The notes under the pieces are model-generated. The model saw only the letters and a list, made by a program, of their open reading frames with translations, was not told where the DNA came from and did no database searches. Below, piece by piece: positions 54,211 through 63,411 of a DNA stretch of 64,000 bases. The stretch comes from CAWGGS01 sp046704745. Its GTDB lineage: Bacteria > Desulfobacterota > Desulfobulbia > Desulfobulbales > Desulfocapsaceae. Made by a program: the position numbers and the translations under genes. The stretch is taken from NCBI GenBank assembly GCA_046704745.1, contig JBJKRL010000110.1, positions 10,409 to 74,408 of the forward strand. The letters run 5' to 3'. Numbering within the stretch: position 1 is the first letter of the stretch; each line of letters opens with the position of its first letter.

Positions 54211-54939
54211 TTACCGATCAACAGGATGTATCGAGTCGACTTTCAGGTTGATCTGTCCGGTTCCGTTGACGTCTATTCCAGTGATTGTCCCGTCGATTAA
54301 TACGATGTCACCCTGGCGGGAAGTGACAATGTTTACGTACTTAAGCAAATCCATTTCAGCGACGATCACAACGCCGAATCCGGTTCTGGAGGAATCAAAC
54401 GACACAGTGAACATGTCATATCCTTTTTTCTCAGCGGAAAAGAGGTAAGCGGGCCAGATCACATGCTTTCCCAGAAGTTTCTGCTTCTGGGCATTTAGAT
54501 TTTCACCAGTCAGACCTTCAAGGTTTTGGATCAACTCATCCGGAGTCGATTTTTCCGATGAGTTCTTTGTCTCTTGTTTCGGCAAAACCTGCACCGGGGA
54601 GGCGATCTGCGTCGGAGCGGCGGTTTTTATCTCTTTTTTTGTCACCGGAACAGGTTGCTTTGGGGCCATTGGTGGATTTTTCGCTGTAACCTGTATCTTT
54701 GTTGGAGCTGCCGGGTTTTTTTTGCTTGTTTCCTGTACCGGGTGTTTTCGGGGGGGCTCGGGGACTGGGATTTTTTTGGGTTGGGGGAGGGCTGCGACCT
54801 TGTCGGTTACGATCTCATCACTCTGCTCCCTCTTTTCATTCTGCATATGCAGTGTGTATGAGAACAGAAGGATAATCGTACTCGTTATGACAAAACTCGG
54901 GACAAGCCATCCTCTGTTGGTTCTGAACCAGTCTGCCAT
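54211..54939 (-). CDS. Membrane-anchored Pro-rich hypothetical protein
   Basis: This 242-aa protein has one transmembrane helix near residues 12-30 (PSFVITSTIILLFSYTL). A Pro/Lys-rich linker of about 110 residues full of PxPK and VP repeats follows, then a C-terminal folded domain of about 90 residues (LIQNLEGLTGENLNAQKQK, GYDMFTVSFDSS, GDIVLIDGTITGIDVNGTG). The layout is TonB- or GspC-like: an anchor, a spacer that crosses the periplasm, and a terminal domain. It is divergent from the GspE/PilB-type ATPase gene, so a role in the same envelope machine is possible. Confidence 0.75.
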   Translation of the reverse strand: MADWFRTNRGWLVPSFVITSTIILLFSYTLHMQNEKREQSDEIVTDKVAALPQPKKIPVPEPPRKHPVQETSKKNPAAPTKIQVTAKNPPMAPKQPVPVTKKEIKTAAPTQIASPVQVLPKQETKNSSEKSTPDELIQNLEGLTGENLNAQKQKLLGKHVIWPAYLFSAEKKGYDMFTVSFDSSRTGFGVVIVAEMDLLKYVNIVTSRQGDIVLIDGTITGIDVNGTGQINLKVDSIHPVDR

Positions 54940-55146
54940 TTGTCTTCCCTACGCATTTTTATGGAGTAAAGCGCTTATGAATAAAAAATATCCTTCCGAT
55001 GGATGATATGCAAGCAAGAAGTCCAAGAGATTTTTACCGTATAAGGAAAGAGAAAACATCTCGGAAAAAAAGTAGGTTTGTGTTTGCCAATCCAGTTGAA
55101 TATAATAGTACCTATCCTTTTAAAAAAAATATAAAAGATAACATCG

Positions 55147-57444
55147 ATGGATGAAAAGTATTTAGAACGATCGTCTCAATATTCTTTTGAGGCCGGTTTT
55201 AACAAGCTGGCAAACTCCATTCATTCTGCTGCTAATCCCAATGCCATCATGGTGGGTTTGCGCAGAAAGATCCTCTCCTTGTTTAAGGTGGAGATGGCAA
55301 CGATCTATCTCGTTGATTCTTCTCGTAAACAGTTGGTGTCATGGGTCCTGCTTCCCGGAAATTATCTGCAGAGAATTCGTCTCCCCATTAATTATTCCAG
55401 CGTTTCCGGATATGTGGCAAAGTCTGGCCGGTTGGTGAATATCCGAGATGTCGAAGATCAAGGGGAACTTTCGTCCATTCATGACAAATTGCGTTTCGAT
55501 AGATCGTGGGATGTCAAAGGAGGCTCGAAAACCAAACAAATTCTTGCTGCACCGATCAGTTACGAGTCCGTGGTACTCGGTGTTGTCCTTTTCATCAACA
55601 AGAGTGACGGCCAGACCTTTGATGCAACGGATGAGGAGCGAATAACCAACCTTACCGAAACCCTGTCCATAGCCCTGCATAACCACCAGCGTGCCGGCAA
55701 CCGCGTTCCTCTTCGGTATGATGGACTTGTAAAACGGGAGATTTTGACTGCTCAGGAACTTGACCGGGCATTTGCCATTGCCACTCAGAAGGAACAGGAT
55801 GTTGAGTCGGTTCTCATCAATAATTTCCGTGTGGCCAAGTCGGAACTCGGTGAGACACTGGGACAGTTTTATAGGGCCGGATATATAGATCTGGCAACTC
55901 TTGATTACGATCCAGGCGAATTGCTCAAAGGCATCAAAATCGATTATCTTCGCAATGTCTTGATCCTGCCGCTGAAAAGCGATAACGGCAAGGCGGTCCT
56001 TGCAGCCTATGACCCGGGAAATCAGCCGGCTGTTACCGAAATAATGCAACTCTTAAGGGCAAATCAGGTCAAGGTATTATTTGCCTTCAAGGAGGATATC
56101 AAAAAGACGCTGGATCGGGTTAAGAGCCCGGTGTCCGCCGGGGGTAATGCCGTTGCAGGAAAACCGCTGCCGCCAATAAAGACCTCCGAGGGGGAAGGCC
56201 CCACAGAGAAAAAAAAGGCAATCGATTCCTTGGAGGCCGCAGTCGATCAGCGGCCGGTTGTCATGCTGGTAAATAAGATAATCGAAGACGGTTTTATGGC
56301 CAAGGCCTCGGATATCCACATAGAACCGTACGGCAACGAAAGAGATGTCGAGGTCCGTTACCGAATCGACGGAAACTGTTCGCATGTGTTGAGTATCCCG
56401 AAAAAGAACGCGAGGGCGGTTGTGGCCAGGGTCAAGGTATTGGCTGATCTCAATATCTCCGAGAGACGAATACCCCAGGACGGGAAGATCAAATTTCGCA
56501 CCGGCAAGGGCAAGACCATTGAGCTCCGTGTGGCCACAATTCCAACGGCGCGTGGTGAGGAAGACGTTATCCTGCGGATCCTGACAGACTCCAAGCCATT
56601 GGTTTTGCAAGAGATCCTTCCTGAGAAGATTTTTGTTCGATTCAATCAAATCATTCGAAAGCCCTATGGTATGATCCTGGTCGTCGGCCCCACTGGCTCG
56701 GGAAAGACAACTACCCTCCATTCCGCTCTGAACCTGATCAACACCCCGGAAAAAAAGATCTGGACTGCAGAGGACCCGGTAGAGATCACCCAGTATCGGC
56801 TGCGTCAGGTCCAGGTGCGGCCCAAAATCGGTTACACCTTTGCCGCGGCCATGCGCGCCTTTTTGCGGGCCGACCCGGATATCATCATGGTCGGCGAGAT
56901 GCGGGACTTCGAAACAGCGAAGGTCGCTGTTGAGGCCTCTTTGACCGGTCATCTGGTCTTCAGTACCCTGCATACCAATTCGGCGGCTGAAACCATCACC
57001 CGGTTGATTGATATCGGCATCGATATCTTCAATTTCGCCGACTCGATTCAAGGCATTCTCGCCCAGCGCCTGGTGCGGACTCTCTGCCCGCAGTGTAAGG
57101 TGGCATACACCCCGAACCGCTCGGAATACGACCATCTGGTGCAGAACTACGGCGTTCTATTTTATGATAACATCAACATCCTCTATTCGGACAAGCTGCG
57201 GTTCTACAAACCCAAAGGATGTTCCGTCTGTAACGACAGCGGATATAAAGGGCGGATCGGTATTTACGAAATGTTGGTAGCCAATCATGTTATCAAGGAT
57301 ATGATCATAAAAGGGGCCTCCGCCGAGGAGATTCGCATGCAGGCGGTCAACGACGGGATGACGGTCCTTTTGCAGGAAGGTATTCACCGGATTTTCGAAG
57401 GTCTCACCGATTTCAACCAGGTTATGACTGTCTGCAACCAATAG
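55147..57444 (+). CDS. GAF-domain GspE/PilB family ATPase
   Basis: This 765-aa secretion or pilus assembly ATPase is fused to an N-terminal GAF domain (about residues 15-185). A GspE-N/MshEN-like region follows (about 195-320), then the T2SSE core. Walker A is GPTGSGKTT near residue 515; the Asp box is PDIIMVGEMRD, the His box is STLHTNSAAETI, and a CxxC...CxxC zinc site (LCPQC, GCSVC) lies near 640-700. It should power a type IV pilus or type II system. MshEN-type domains bind cyclic di-GMP in some homologs, which would fit the other cyclic-di-GMP genes here. No other pilus gene is nearby. Confidence 0.92.
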   Translation: MDEKYLERSSQYSFEAGFNKLANSIHSAANPNAIMVGLRRKILSLFKVEMATIYLVDSSRKQLVSWVLLPGNYLQRIRLPINYSSVSGYVAKSGRLVNIRDVEDQGELSSIHDKLRFDRSWDVKGGSKTKQILAAPISYESVVLGVVLFINKSDGQTFDATDEERITNLTETLSIALHNHQRAGNRVPLRYDGLVKREILTAQELDRAFAIATQKEQDVESVLINNFRVAKSELGETLGQFYRAGYIDLATLDYDPGELLKGIKIDYLRNVLILPLKSDNGKAVLAAYDPGNQPAVTEIMQLLRANQVKVLFAFKEDIKKTLDRVKSPVSAGGNAVAGKPLPPIKTSEGEGPTEKKKAIDSLEAAVDQRPVVMLVNKIIEDGFMAKASDIHIEPYGNERDVEVRYRIDGNCSHVLSIPKKNARAVVARVKVLADLNISERRIPQDGKIKFRTGKGKTIELRVATIPTARGEEDVILRILTDSKPLVLQEILPEKIFVRFNQIIRKPYGMILVVGPTGSGKTTTLHSALNLINTPEKKIWTAEDPVEITQYRLRQVQVRPKIGYTFAAAMRAFLRADPDIIMVGEMRDFETAKVAVEASLTGHLVFSTLHTNSAAETITRLIDIGIDIFNFADSIQGILAQRLVRTLCPQCKVAYTPNRSEYDHLVQNYGVLFYDNINILYSDKLRFYKPKGCSVCNDSGYKGRIGIYEMLVANHVIKDMIIKGASAEEIRMQAVNDGMTVLLQEGIHRIFEGLTDFNQVMTVCNQ

Positions 57445-58831
57445 TTAAGAATTTCTCTTCTCCCATATATTTTCTTGGACAAAATCCATCATGGCTATGA
57501 AATGGTCGGAGAAGTCGGCCCGGGTGGACAACTCGACGTGCTCAATCCTGCGGGCCAGATCCTTGGCCTTGTTCCAGTAGGAGCCTGACAACAGGACCAT
57601 GGTGCCCCGGCGCTGGCCGCATTGCCTAAAGAGAAAATGCGTTCAGGTTCGATCATCGGAATAAGGCCGATTTGCATGGCGCTGTACTTGTCGACGTAGT
57701 TCCCCAAAGCACCTGCCAGATAAATATAATCGATCTCATGATGGGTAATCCCCCATTCCTTGATGAGAATCTGAATCCCGGCGGCAATAGCCGCCTTGGC
57801 ATACTGGAGTTCCCGCACATCCTTTTGGGTAAGATAGATCGGTTTTTTATGGTAAGATTCCTCGGCGGAGGCGATCAGAAAATCATAGACGCCGTTATGC
57901 TCGATGACCTTGTCCTGTAAAGTCTCCGTTCCTTTTTCCGTAGGCGGGCTGATCAAACCTTCCGAGTCGATTATTCCGCAAGTAACCAATATAGCCGTCA
58001 GATCAACCAGACCGCTGCCGCAGATGCTGATCGGACTGATGTTGCCGATATCCTTATACTGCAGTTTCCCATTCTGTAATCTGGCTCCTTCGATTGCCCC
58101 CGCTTTTGCGATGCTGCCGCTGGAGATCCGGGCGCCCTCCAAGGCAGGACCTGCGGCTGTTGAGCAGGTCAACATTCTCTTGGCGTTCCCGAGGAATATT
58201 TCACCGTTGGTTCCCAGATCGAGTCCAAGGATGATGCTATGCTCTTGTTCCGCTGCCTGCGAGGCCAAAATAACGCTGATCATGTCGCCGCCGATATAGC
58301 CTGATTTCGACGGCATGAGATATAACAGGGCCTCCGGATGCAGGAGAAGACCGGCATCCGAGGCCTTGGAGATGATCCCGTCGTTGATGACGGCCGAGAA
58401 CGGAGCCTGGGCAATACCAGTAGGATCCAGGCACAGGAAGAAATGTTGCATGCTGGTGTTGCCGGCGGCAATGGCAACCAGTATATCGGTCGGCTGCAGA
58501 TCCGCTGCCTTTATAAGACGTGAAATCAAAGTGTTGATATCATGTAAAAGCATCAGATGCAGCCGTTCAAGCCCATCCTTGTTCTGTTCGATATGCTGCA
58601 GGCGGGAAATGACATCCGCTCCGTATTTGCTTTGACTGTTTAGACAGGAACGGCCGCCACCTGCTGGCCGTTGTCGAGGTTTATGAGTTTGGCCACCAGG
58701 GTGCTCGTCCCGAGATCGAATACCAGGCCGAAATTCGGCGTGATTTTTTTGGTGGACCAGGCCAGCAGTTTGTTGCGGTGCCCCTGTCGATGGATAATCG
58801 CCGTCCCGCTTTGCCGTTTCTTTTTTGCCAT
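57445..58831 (-). pseudogene. RACo-like corrinoid-activation ATPase, two frameshifts
   Basis: Two single-base losses break a gene of about 462 codons. From ATG 58831 the frame gives FGLVFDLGTSTLVAKL and then stops at TAA 58640-58642; the next frame resumes at once with LNSQSKYGADVISRL, the expected continuation. It runs through GNTSMQHFFLCLDPTGIAQAPF and LGLDLGTNGEIFLGNAKRMLTCSTAAGPALEGA to GNAASAGA near 57603. There a second shift restores MVLLSGSYWNKAKDLARRIEHVELS and a normal end at 57445. The family (DUF4445/RACo) reactivates oxidised corrinoid proteins using ATP. The N-terminal 2Fe-2S domain of typical RACo is absent. Two sequencing errors remain possible. Confidence 0.82.
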
Positions 58832-58834
58832 CGT

Positions 58835-59455
58835 TTACGTACTGTTGTTTCGGCTGCCGGCCAGTGCTGCAAGCAGCCTGTTTTTCAGGTGAATATAGTC
58901 CACATGCAGGGTGGAAGAAGGGAAATTGAGAAACCTGCTCACCCTTTCTATTTCTTCTTCCAGATCGGGATCGTTCGGCTGCTGTAGATAGAGAAGCCTT
59001 TTATAATGTCCGAGACAGAGCCTGCGCATCTCTTCATCGTAGAGTTCCAACGGCTCGATACAATACTCCTGGAAATTGCGGACCAGGTCCTGTTCTAAAA
59101 AATAGGTCCCGGCTGTCTCGTGCATGATCTCTTGAAAACGGGCCCCGCCCAACATGATTTCATAGCAGTGTTCACCGCGAATCCTCTGAATCTTATGTTC
59201 GCGACAAAAAGTATCGATTCCGGGAAAACAACTCCCGTAGACGAGGATGACGGGAATATTTCGTGGTTCAAGGGTACCAAGCGTCTCAAGCAAAGACTGT
59301 TTTAAGGCATCGGGGTACAGATGCAGGTGTGAGGGAATATAGGAAAGCGTAATTCCTGAGAAGAAGTCGTCCTGCAAGAGAACATCCAGTGCAGGTTTGA
59401 ACACGCTGCAGGCAAGGATATGGCCTCGTTGTTTTTTCGTCGTATCGTCACTCAT
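58835..59455 (-). CDS. DUF1638 domain protein
   Basis: This 206-aa protein is of the DUF1638 family, recognised by ILACSVFKPALDVLL, VILVYGSCFPGID, IRGEHCYEIMLGGARFQEIMHETAGTYFLEQDLVRNF and LGHYKRLLYLQQPNDPDLEEE. Members occur with corrinoid methyltransferase systems, and this one sits three bases before a RACo-like ATPase gene. The exact reaction is unknown to me. The ATG at 59455 is chosen because conserved sequence starts just after; the ribosome site is weak. No corrinoid protein or methyltransferase gene is adjacent, so the cluster may be a remnant. Confidence 0.85.
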   Translation of the reverse strand: MSDDTTKKQRGHILACSVFKPALDVLLQDDFFSGITLSYIPSHLHLYPDALKQSLLETLGTLEPRNIPVILVYGSCFPGIDTFCREHKIQRIRGEHCYEIMLGGARFQEIMHETAGTYFLEQDLVRNFQEYCIEPLELYDEEMRRLCLGHYKRLLYLQQPNDPDLEEEIERVSRFLNFPSSTLHVDYIHLKNRLLAALAGSRNNST

Positions 59456-59910
59456 TATCTTTACATTATCACAATAACACTCTAAATCAACAGCCACCCT
59501 GAAAAAAGGTCTGGATTGGCAATGAGATACATGCATATAGGTGTTATCTTGAGCAGAACGGAAGAAATAGATTTGGTTTGCCTGGATTTAAGGATTCTAT
59601 AATTTCAGTACGTATTCTATTCACCTATTTTTATCCCTTTGGCTCTTTTCTGTAAGTCTCAAAGATCTCCAGATAGAGTCGGACTAAGGATGACATTATA
59701 GTAAATACTTGCAGATTGATGAAGTTGTTGGTAAGCTTTTCTCCGGCTTTTCGAGGCTGAAATTTCAGAAAAAAATGTAGCTTCGTGTCGATATTCCAGA
59801 AGGTGGAGTCATCCGTGGAATGGTATTCTATAAAAAACAGCTTTGTGCCAAAAAATTTGTAAAGGGACCTTTCTAACGAGGAACCAGTTGGCTGGTCGAG
59901 CAGGTATGGA
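59456..59910. other. AT-rich intergenic region
   Basis: This 455-base spacer lies between divergent DUF1638 and glycosyltransferase-like genes. A minus-strand frame of about 100 codons (59631-59957) reads protein-like (FFLKFQPRKAGEKL) but overlaps the start of the plus-strand gene head to head, so it is not called. No repeat or strong hairpin is visible. Confidence 0.45.
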
Positions 59911-60711
59911 ATGAAGAGAACAAGATCCACGCTGGTCATACAATCATATAACACCACAGTGGTTGCCCCATGGATTCGAATTTGTCTCGAATCTGTAAAG
60001 TCATGGGCGATTGCAAATGGATACAGTTATGAATTTATTGATGACAGGCTTTTTGACTTTGCCCCGAACTGGTTCGTAAAACGTTGCTCCGGCCAAATCC
60101 TTCCGATTACGGATCTTGCCAGGCTTTACCTGCTGAAGGACAAATTGGAAGTGTCTGGTTTCGATCAGGCTATATGGATTGATACAGATGTCGCCATTTT
60201 CGCACCAGATTTCCTGGATACGAAAAATATTCATGCATATGCTCTTTGCGGTAAAATCTGGATACACAAAGCTCAGGAAGGCAAAATTGAAACAAAACGA
60301 AAAGTAAATAATTCTATAGTAGTAATGATAAAAGGGAATCCTATGCTCGATTTTTTGATCTTTGCCGGAGAAGAGATTGTACGTTATCTCCGACCCGGAG
60401 AAATCGATTCCCTGGATGTCGGCACAAAATTGTTAACCCAGTTAGCCCTGGCAATGCCTTTGCGAGTGCTTCCCGGGGCAGGATTGTTCAGCCCATCGGT
60501 GATCCTAGATATTGTGAAAGGAGGCGGGGAGGCGTTGGATCGTTTGATGAGTGACAGCAAAAGCCGAATAGGTGCGGCAAACCTCTGTGGGTCATTGGTC
60601 GGTAAAAAGGCTATGGGAGGTTTGGATAAAAAAGATATGGAAACAGCGGTTACTCTGCTTATGGATACCCAGGGAGAGATGATAAACCGTAAGATTATGT
60701 CAACTGTCTGA
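59911..60711 (+). CDS. Putative glycosyltransferase (GT-A-like)
   Basis: This 266-aa protein begins STLVIQSYNTTVVAPWIRICLESVKSWA and has an AIWIDTDVAIFAPDFLD segment near residue 87, a DxD-type nucleotide-sugar and metal site of GT-A glycosyltransferases. Further support is YSYEFIDDRLFD near 38, where such enzymes contact the nucleotide, and YLLKDKLE. The acceptor and sugar are unknown. It is soluble, without a membrane helix. Together with the next gene (35 bases downstream) it forms a small orphan glycosylation operon with no other polysaccharide genes around. Confidence 0.65.
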   Translation: MKRTRSTLVIQSYNTTVVAPWIRICLESVKSWAIANGYSYEFIDDRLFDFAPNWFVKRCSGQILPITDLARLYLLKDKLEVSGFDQAIWIDTDVAIFAPDFLDTKNIHAYALCGKIWIHKAQEGKIETKRKVNNSIVVMIKGNPMLDFLIFAGEEIVRYLRPGEIDSLDVGTKLLTQLALAMPLRVLPGAGLFSPSVILDIVKGGGEALDRLMSDSKSRIGAANLCGSLVGKKAMGGLDKKDMETAVTLLMDTQGEMINRKIMSTV

Positions 60712-60746
60712 AAATATCCATTGTAAATTCAAGATGAAGAGATCAA

Positions 60747-61394
60747 ATGAAAGTTGACGTGCACTGCATCCATATTCCTTCAACGGATCAGAAGCTGTGG
60801 GAAGAATGTCGGGCCTCTCTGGAGGGAGAACCAATAAATCTCCACATGGTTGACGGGGTGGTAGGGCATACCGGCAAGGGAAGGGTGGAAGGTTTCAGTC
60901 AGGGAAATTCCCCCTATGTAAGCTGCGTGGATCCCGATGATCTCGTCCTGCCCGGCGCCTTTCAGGCCTGCATCGATGCCCTTGAAAAATACCCGGAGGC
61001 CTGCGGCGCCTATACCGATGAAGTACTGATAGATAGTAAAGGGAAGGTCCTCCGGCCGGGGATCTGGAGCAAGGAGGCTTGGAACCCCCTCTTGCAGTTG
61101 GAGCCGAAATATCTTCATCATATTTATGTGATGCGGCGTTGTTATGTCAAGAAATATGCCTTGGAAATATTGAAATGGCCGAAGATGCCGGAGTATGTCC
61201 TCAAGTGCCTGATCACCGAACAGGGACCCTGGATCCATGTTGACCGCTTCGGTTATAAGTGGCGGATGCTTTCCAATTCAGTCCATGTCGCCATCCCGAT
61301 GGAATATGTGTACGCCGCCCGCTGGCGGGTGATTCCCTTCCTGCAGGAGGCGGCCAGGAAGTTCAATGCCCGCATTAATGTGCCCACCTATTAA
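60747..61394 (+). CDS. Putative family 2-like glycosyltransferase
   Basis: This 215-aa protein has a glycosyltransferase-like N-half: VDVHCIHIPSTD, GRVEGFSQGNSPYVSCVDPDDLVLPGAFQACIDAL with CVDPDD as DxD-like site near residue 68, and GAYTDEVLID near 92. The C-half (WPKMPEYVLKCLITEQGPWIHVD) is unfamiliar. It is shorter than standard GT2 enzymes, so it may be a compact or phage-related version. GAAGAG precedes the ATG. It is the second gene of a two-gene operon. Confidence 0.65.
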   Translation: MKVDVHCIHIPSTDQKLWEECRASLEGEPINLHMVDGVVGHTGKGRVEGFSQGNSPYVSCVDPDDLVLPGAFQACIDALEKYPEACGAYTDEVLIDSKGKVLRPGIWSKEAWNPLLQLEPKYLHHIYVMRRCYVKKYALEILKWPKMPEYVLKCLITEQGPWIHVDRFGYKWRMLSNSVHVAIPMEYVYAARWRVIPFLQEAARKFNARINVPTY

Positions 61395-61523
61395 ACTTTC
61401 CTCCTCTTGAACTAGCGGTTGTGGGTCTTGCGCTTTGACTGGTTGGTGATATTAAAAAATGAGAAAACGTAGTCTGTCCGTTCGCAGTGCTCATGAAAAA
61501 TCAGGATTGGTTATTTCGATTTA

Positions 61524-61946
61524 CTATATGCCTCTCCACCCTGTCGTAATCCAGTTTACCACGCGTAATGCCTCAACACGTTCAAATTCCCCGGTATTGT
61601 TGGAGACAAGCGTCAGGCCTTCGCTACGGGCATGTCCGGCAATGTGCAGGTCATTTACGCCAATGGGCGTGCCTTTCTTTTCCAGATCGGCTCTGATCTG
61701 ACCATAGTGAGCAGCTGCCTTTGATCCATATTCCAATACTTCAAGTCGAGAGACGAAATCTTCCACAACCGATAAGTTGTGATCAGGTTTTGAGCTTTTT
61801 TCGACACCATGCAGAAGTTCAGCCAAGGTTATGGAACTGATACACATCTGTCCAAAATGACGGTTAAATACGTCAAGTAATTCAACAGGTCGTCGTTTTA
61901 TTACATATATTACGATGTTAGTATCCAGCATATACCTAAGCATCAC
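61524..61946 (-). CDS. vapC: VapC-type PIN domain toxin
   Basis: This 140-aa PIN-domain ribonuclease has the acidic residues in LDTNIVIYVIK (Asp8), SSITLAELLHGVEKS (Glu43), VNDLHIAGHA near residue 98, and the last strand VSNNTGEFERVEALRVVNW. It resembles tRNA(fMet)-cleaving VapC. It starts within the vapB stop (ATGA overlap), the standard antitoxin-first coupling. All visible PIN motifs are intact, so it is probably active. Confidence 0.94.
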   Translation of the reverse strand: MMLRYMLDTNIVIYVIKRRPVELLDVFNRHFGQMCISSITLAELLHGVEKSSKPDHNLSVVEDFVSRLEVLEYGSKAAAHYGQIRADLEKKGTPIGVNDLHIAGHARSEGLTLVSNNTGEFERVEALRVVNWITTGWRGI

Positions 61947-62176
61947 AAGGACTCTCTTTCGGATTGTTCCTGAGACGCACGTTCGGTCATAAAATCTTCA
62001 CTGACACCCGATGGTTGTAAAAAGAAACTGTCCCACGCTTTATCTACCGGTGAGAGAATGCGGTCCTTTCCGTGGATCCGCACCATAACTTTTTTAATTC
62101 CTTTAGGAAACCGACAGTCAATGGGAAGTCGTACGGCCTGTGTGCGATTATTTTCAAATACTGACCCAAATGCCAT
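61943..62176 (-). CDS. vapB: VapB-type antitoxin
   Basis: This 77-aa antitoxin begins with a SpoVT/AbrB-like DNA-binding domain (FGSVFENNRTQAVRLPIDCRFP, then KKVMVRI). The C-terminal tail should bind and block VapC. The ATG at 62176 has AGGAGG upstream; an ATG seven codons earlier lacks one. It overlaps vapC by four bases and probably represses its own promoter. The region upstream holds repeat elements. Confidence 0.9.
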   Translation of the reverse strand: MAFGSVFENNRTQAVRLPIDCRFPKGIKKVMVRIHGKDRILSPVDKAWDSFFLQPSGVSEDFMTERASQEQSERESL

Positions 62177-62407
62177 AATCCACCTCCTGATATTCAACTT
62201 TGTACATTACTCTATACCATAGTGTGACATATGGCAAGTGTATATAGCAAGGAGATAGGAAGTATTATTAAGGGGTCATTAAAGGGTCTTTGTTTGGCAT
62301 TTATTGAATGGTTTTATTATCCACGTTATGTCAGTCGGGAGATCGAAAACCTACGGGAGGTCAGGTAAAGAGGCGGGTGTGGATTCTCATCCAAGAATCC
62401 AATAAAA

Positions 62408-62520
62408 GGTTCATCCGGAATGAGCGTACTTTTGCCAAATTGAAAGCAGTAACCCGGTGGGGCCTACGCGATGCATACGGAAGCGACGACCTCCGCCCCC
62501 CTGAATTACAGATAAGTATG
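62408..62520. repeat. Family 2 repeat element, left-end copy
   Basis: It begins GGTTCATCCGGAATGAGCGTACTTTTGCC, nearly the same as the complete copy at 40126. It shares the GGCCTACGCGATGC and GACGACCTCCGCC blocks and then breaks off next to a family 4 element. The remaining part of the 62177-62752 gap shows no gene. Confidence 0.65.
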
Positions 62521-62526
62521 CTAGAG

Positions 62527-62687
62527 TAGTTTCCATCCGAAAACGGCGCTTTTCACCTAACTCGTCGTTGCGCTCAAAATTTTATCCTCGGAATATCAAT
62601 TAGATGCCTGCGGTAAAATTCTTCGCGCGTCTAGATTTAGAAGAGGTAAGCGAAGACTCCGAAATCCCTCGTTTCGGGATGGGAACT
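62527..62687. repeat. Family 4 repeat element
   Basis: The left end TAGTTTCCATCCGAAAACG (62527-62545) and right end CGTTTCGGGATGGGAACTA (62669-62687) are near-perfect inverted repeats over about 18 bases. The interior includes GCTTTTCACCTAACTCGTCGTTGCGCTC. It is 161 bases long, non-coding, and the only copy seen in the window. Confidence 0.65.
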
Positions 62688-62752
62688 AGAGTAGGGTGAA
62701 CCTCAATTTATAATTTTATGGGCATTATAGCTTGCGATCCTATCGAAGCATC

Positions 62753-63148
62753 TTATTTTGCCCAATTGGACACATCCAAGCCGGGAATTTTCGAATAATG
62801 CCGTTTATTGTTTGTCACAACACAGTACCCTATGGTGATTGCAGTGGCTCCGATAAGGAGGTCAAAGTCATCAATCGGCGTGCCGTTCTTCCGCAGGTCA
62901 GCTTTAAGTGTACCAAAGATATCCATTATAGCAGGTGTGATATCAATAAGAGGAAAAATCTCTTTGAGCCTATATACTTTAGCAAGATTCTCTGTAACTC
63001 TTTGCGAGTGTTGGGCGCCAAAAACTAATTCTCCATAGGTGATGACGGAAACAGCTTTGGGGTCGGCTGCGAATTTTCTGAAATTGGCCAGCACTGCTGG
63101 ATCGCCTTTGAGCGAATATACCAAGATATCGGCATCAAGAAGGTACAT
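62753..63148 (-). CDS. vapC: PIN domain toxin (VapC/FitB type), second system
   Basis: This 131-aa PIN ribonuclease has the acidic residues in YLLDADILVYSLKG (Asp5/Asp7), VSVITYGELVFGAQHS, PIDDFDLLIGATAI near residue 92 and CVVTNNKRHYSKIPGL. It resembles FitB/VapC toxins. Its start overlaps the antitoxin stop by one base (TAATG). It is clearly different from the first VapC (about 800 bases away), so this is a second independent module rather than a duplication. Confidence 0.93.
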   Translation of the reverse strand: MYLLDADILVYSLKGDPAVLANFRKFAADPKAVSVITYGELVFGAQHSQRVTENLAKVYRLKEIFPLIDITPAIMDIFGTLKADLRKNGTPIDDFDLLIGATAITIGYCVVTNNKRHYSKIPGLDVSNWAK

Positions 63149-63411
63149 TAGAGAGTCTCCCTGAACCGGGTTTTTGTTTTTCTGCTTGTCCTGATCTCAT
63201 GGACAATCTCGTCCGCCGATCTGGTATCTTTCCAGGTAGAGCAGAGTGACAGAAATTCCTCGGTAGCATCTGAGTGTCTCATCGGTTGAGAGAGATGTTC
63301 TTTTAAGATGGCGATTACCTGTTGGCTTATTGACCGATGATCCCTTGCCGCCATCTTGCCGAGCGCTTCATACAATTGATCATCAATCGATCTGACTTGT
63401 AGTGTTGCCAT
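63148..63411 (-). CDS. FitA-type antitoxin, second system
   Basis: This 87-aa protein begins with a ribbon-helix-helix domain of the FitA/Arc type (MATLQVRSIDDQLYEALGKMA, then SISQQVIAILKEHL). A C-terminal tail (TRSADEIVHEIRTSRKTKT) should mask the PIN toxin. The ATG at 63411 has AGGGAGG upstream and is preferred over a start 24 codons earlier. It probably autoregulates the pair. Confidence 0.88.
   Translation of the reverse strand: MATLQVRSIDDQLYEALGKMAARDHRSISQQVIAILKEHLSQPMRHSDATEEFLSLCSTWKDTRSADEIVHEIRTSRKTKTRFRETL

Noticed and set aside
57445..58831. Selenocysteine read-through as the cause of the RACo break
   Set aside because: The interrupting codon is TAA and the continuation is in another frame, so this is a frameshift.
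59631..59957. Minus-strand frame of about 108 codons with protein-like composition
   Set aside because: It overlaps head to head with the well-supported start of the glycosyltransferase-like gene at 59911, has no clear ribosome site and matches no family I know.
61461..61518. GTGCTCATGAAAAATCAGGATT segment resembling a family 1 terminus
   Set aside because: Similarity is limited to about 15 bases with mismatches, too little to call a copy.
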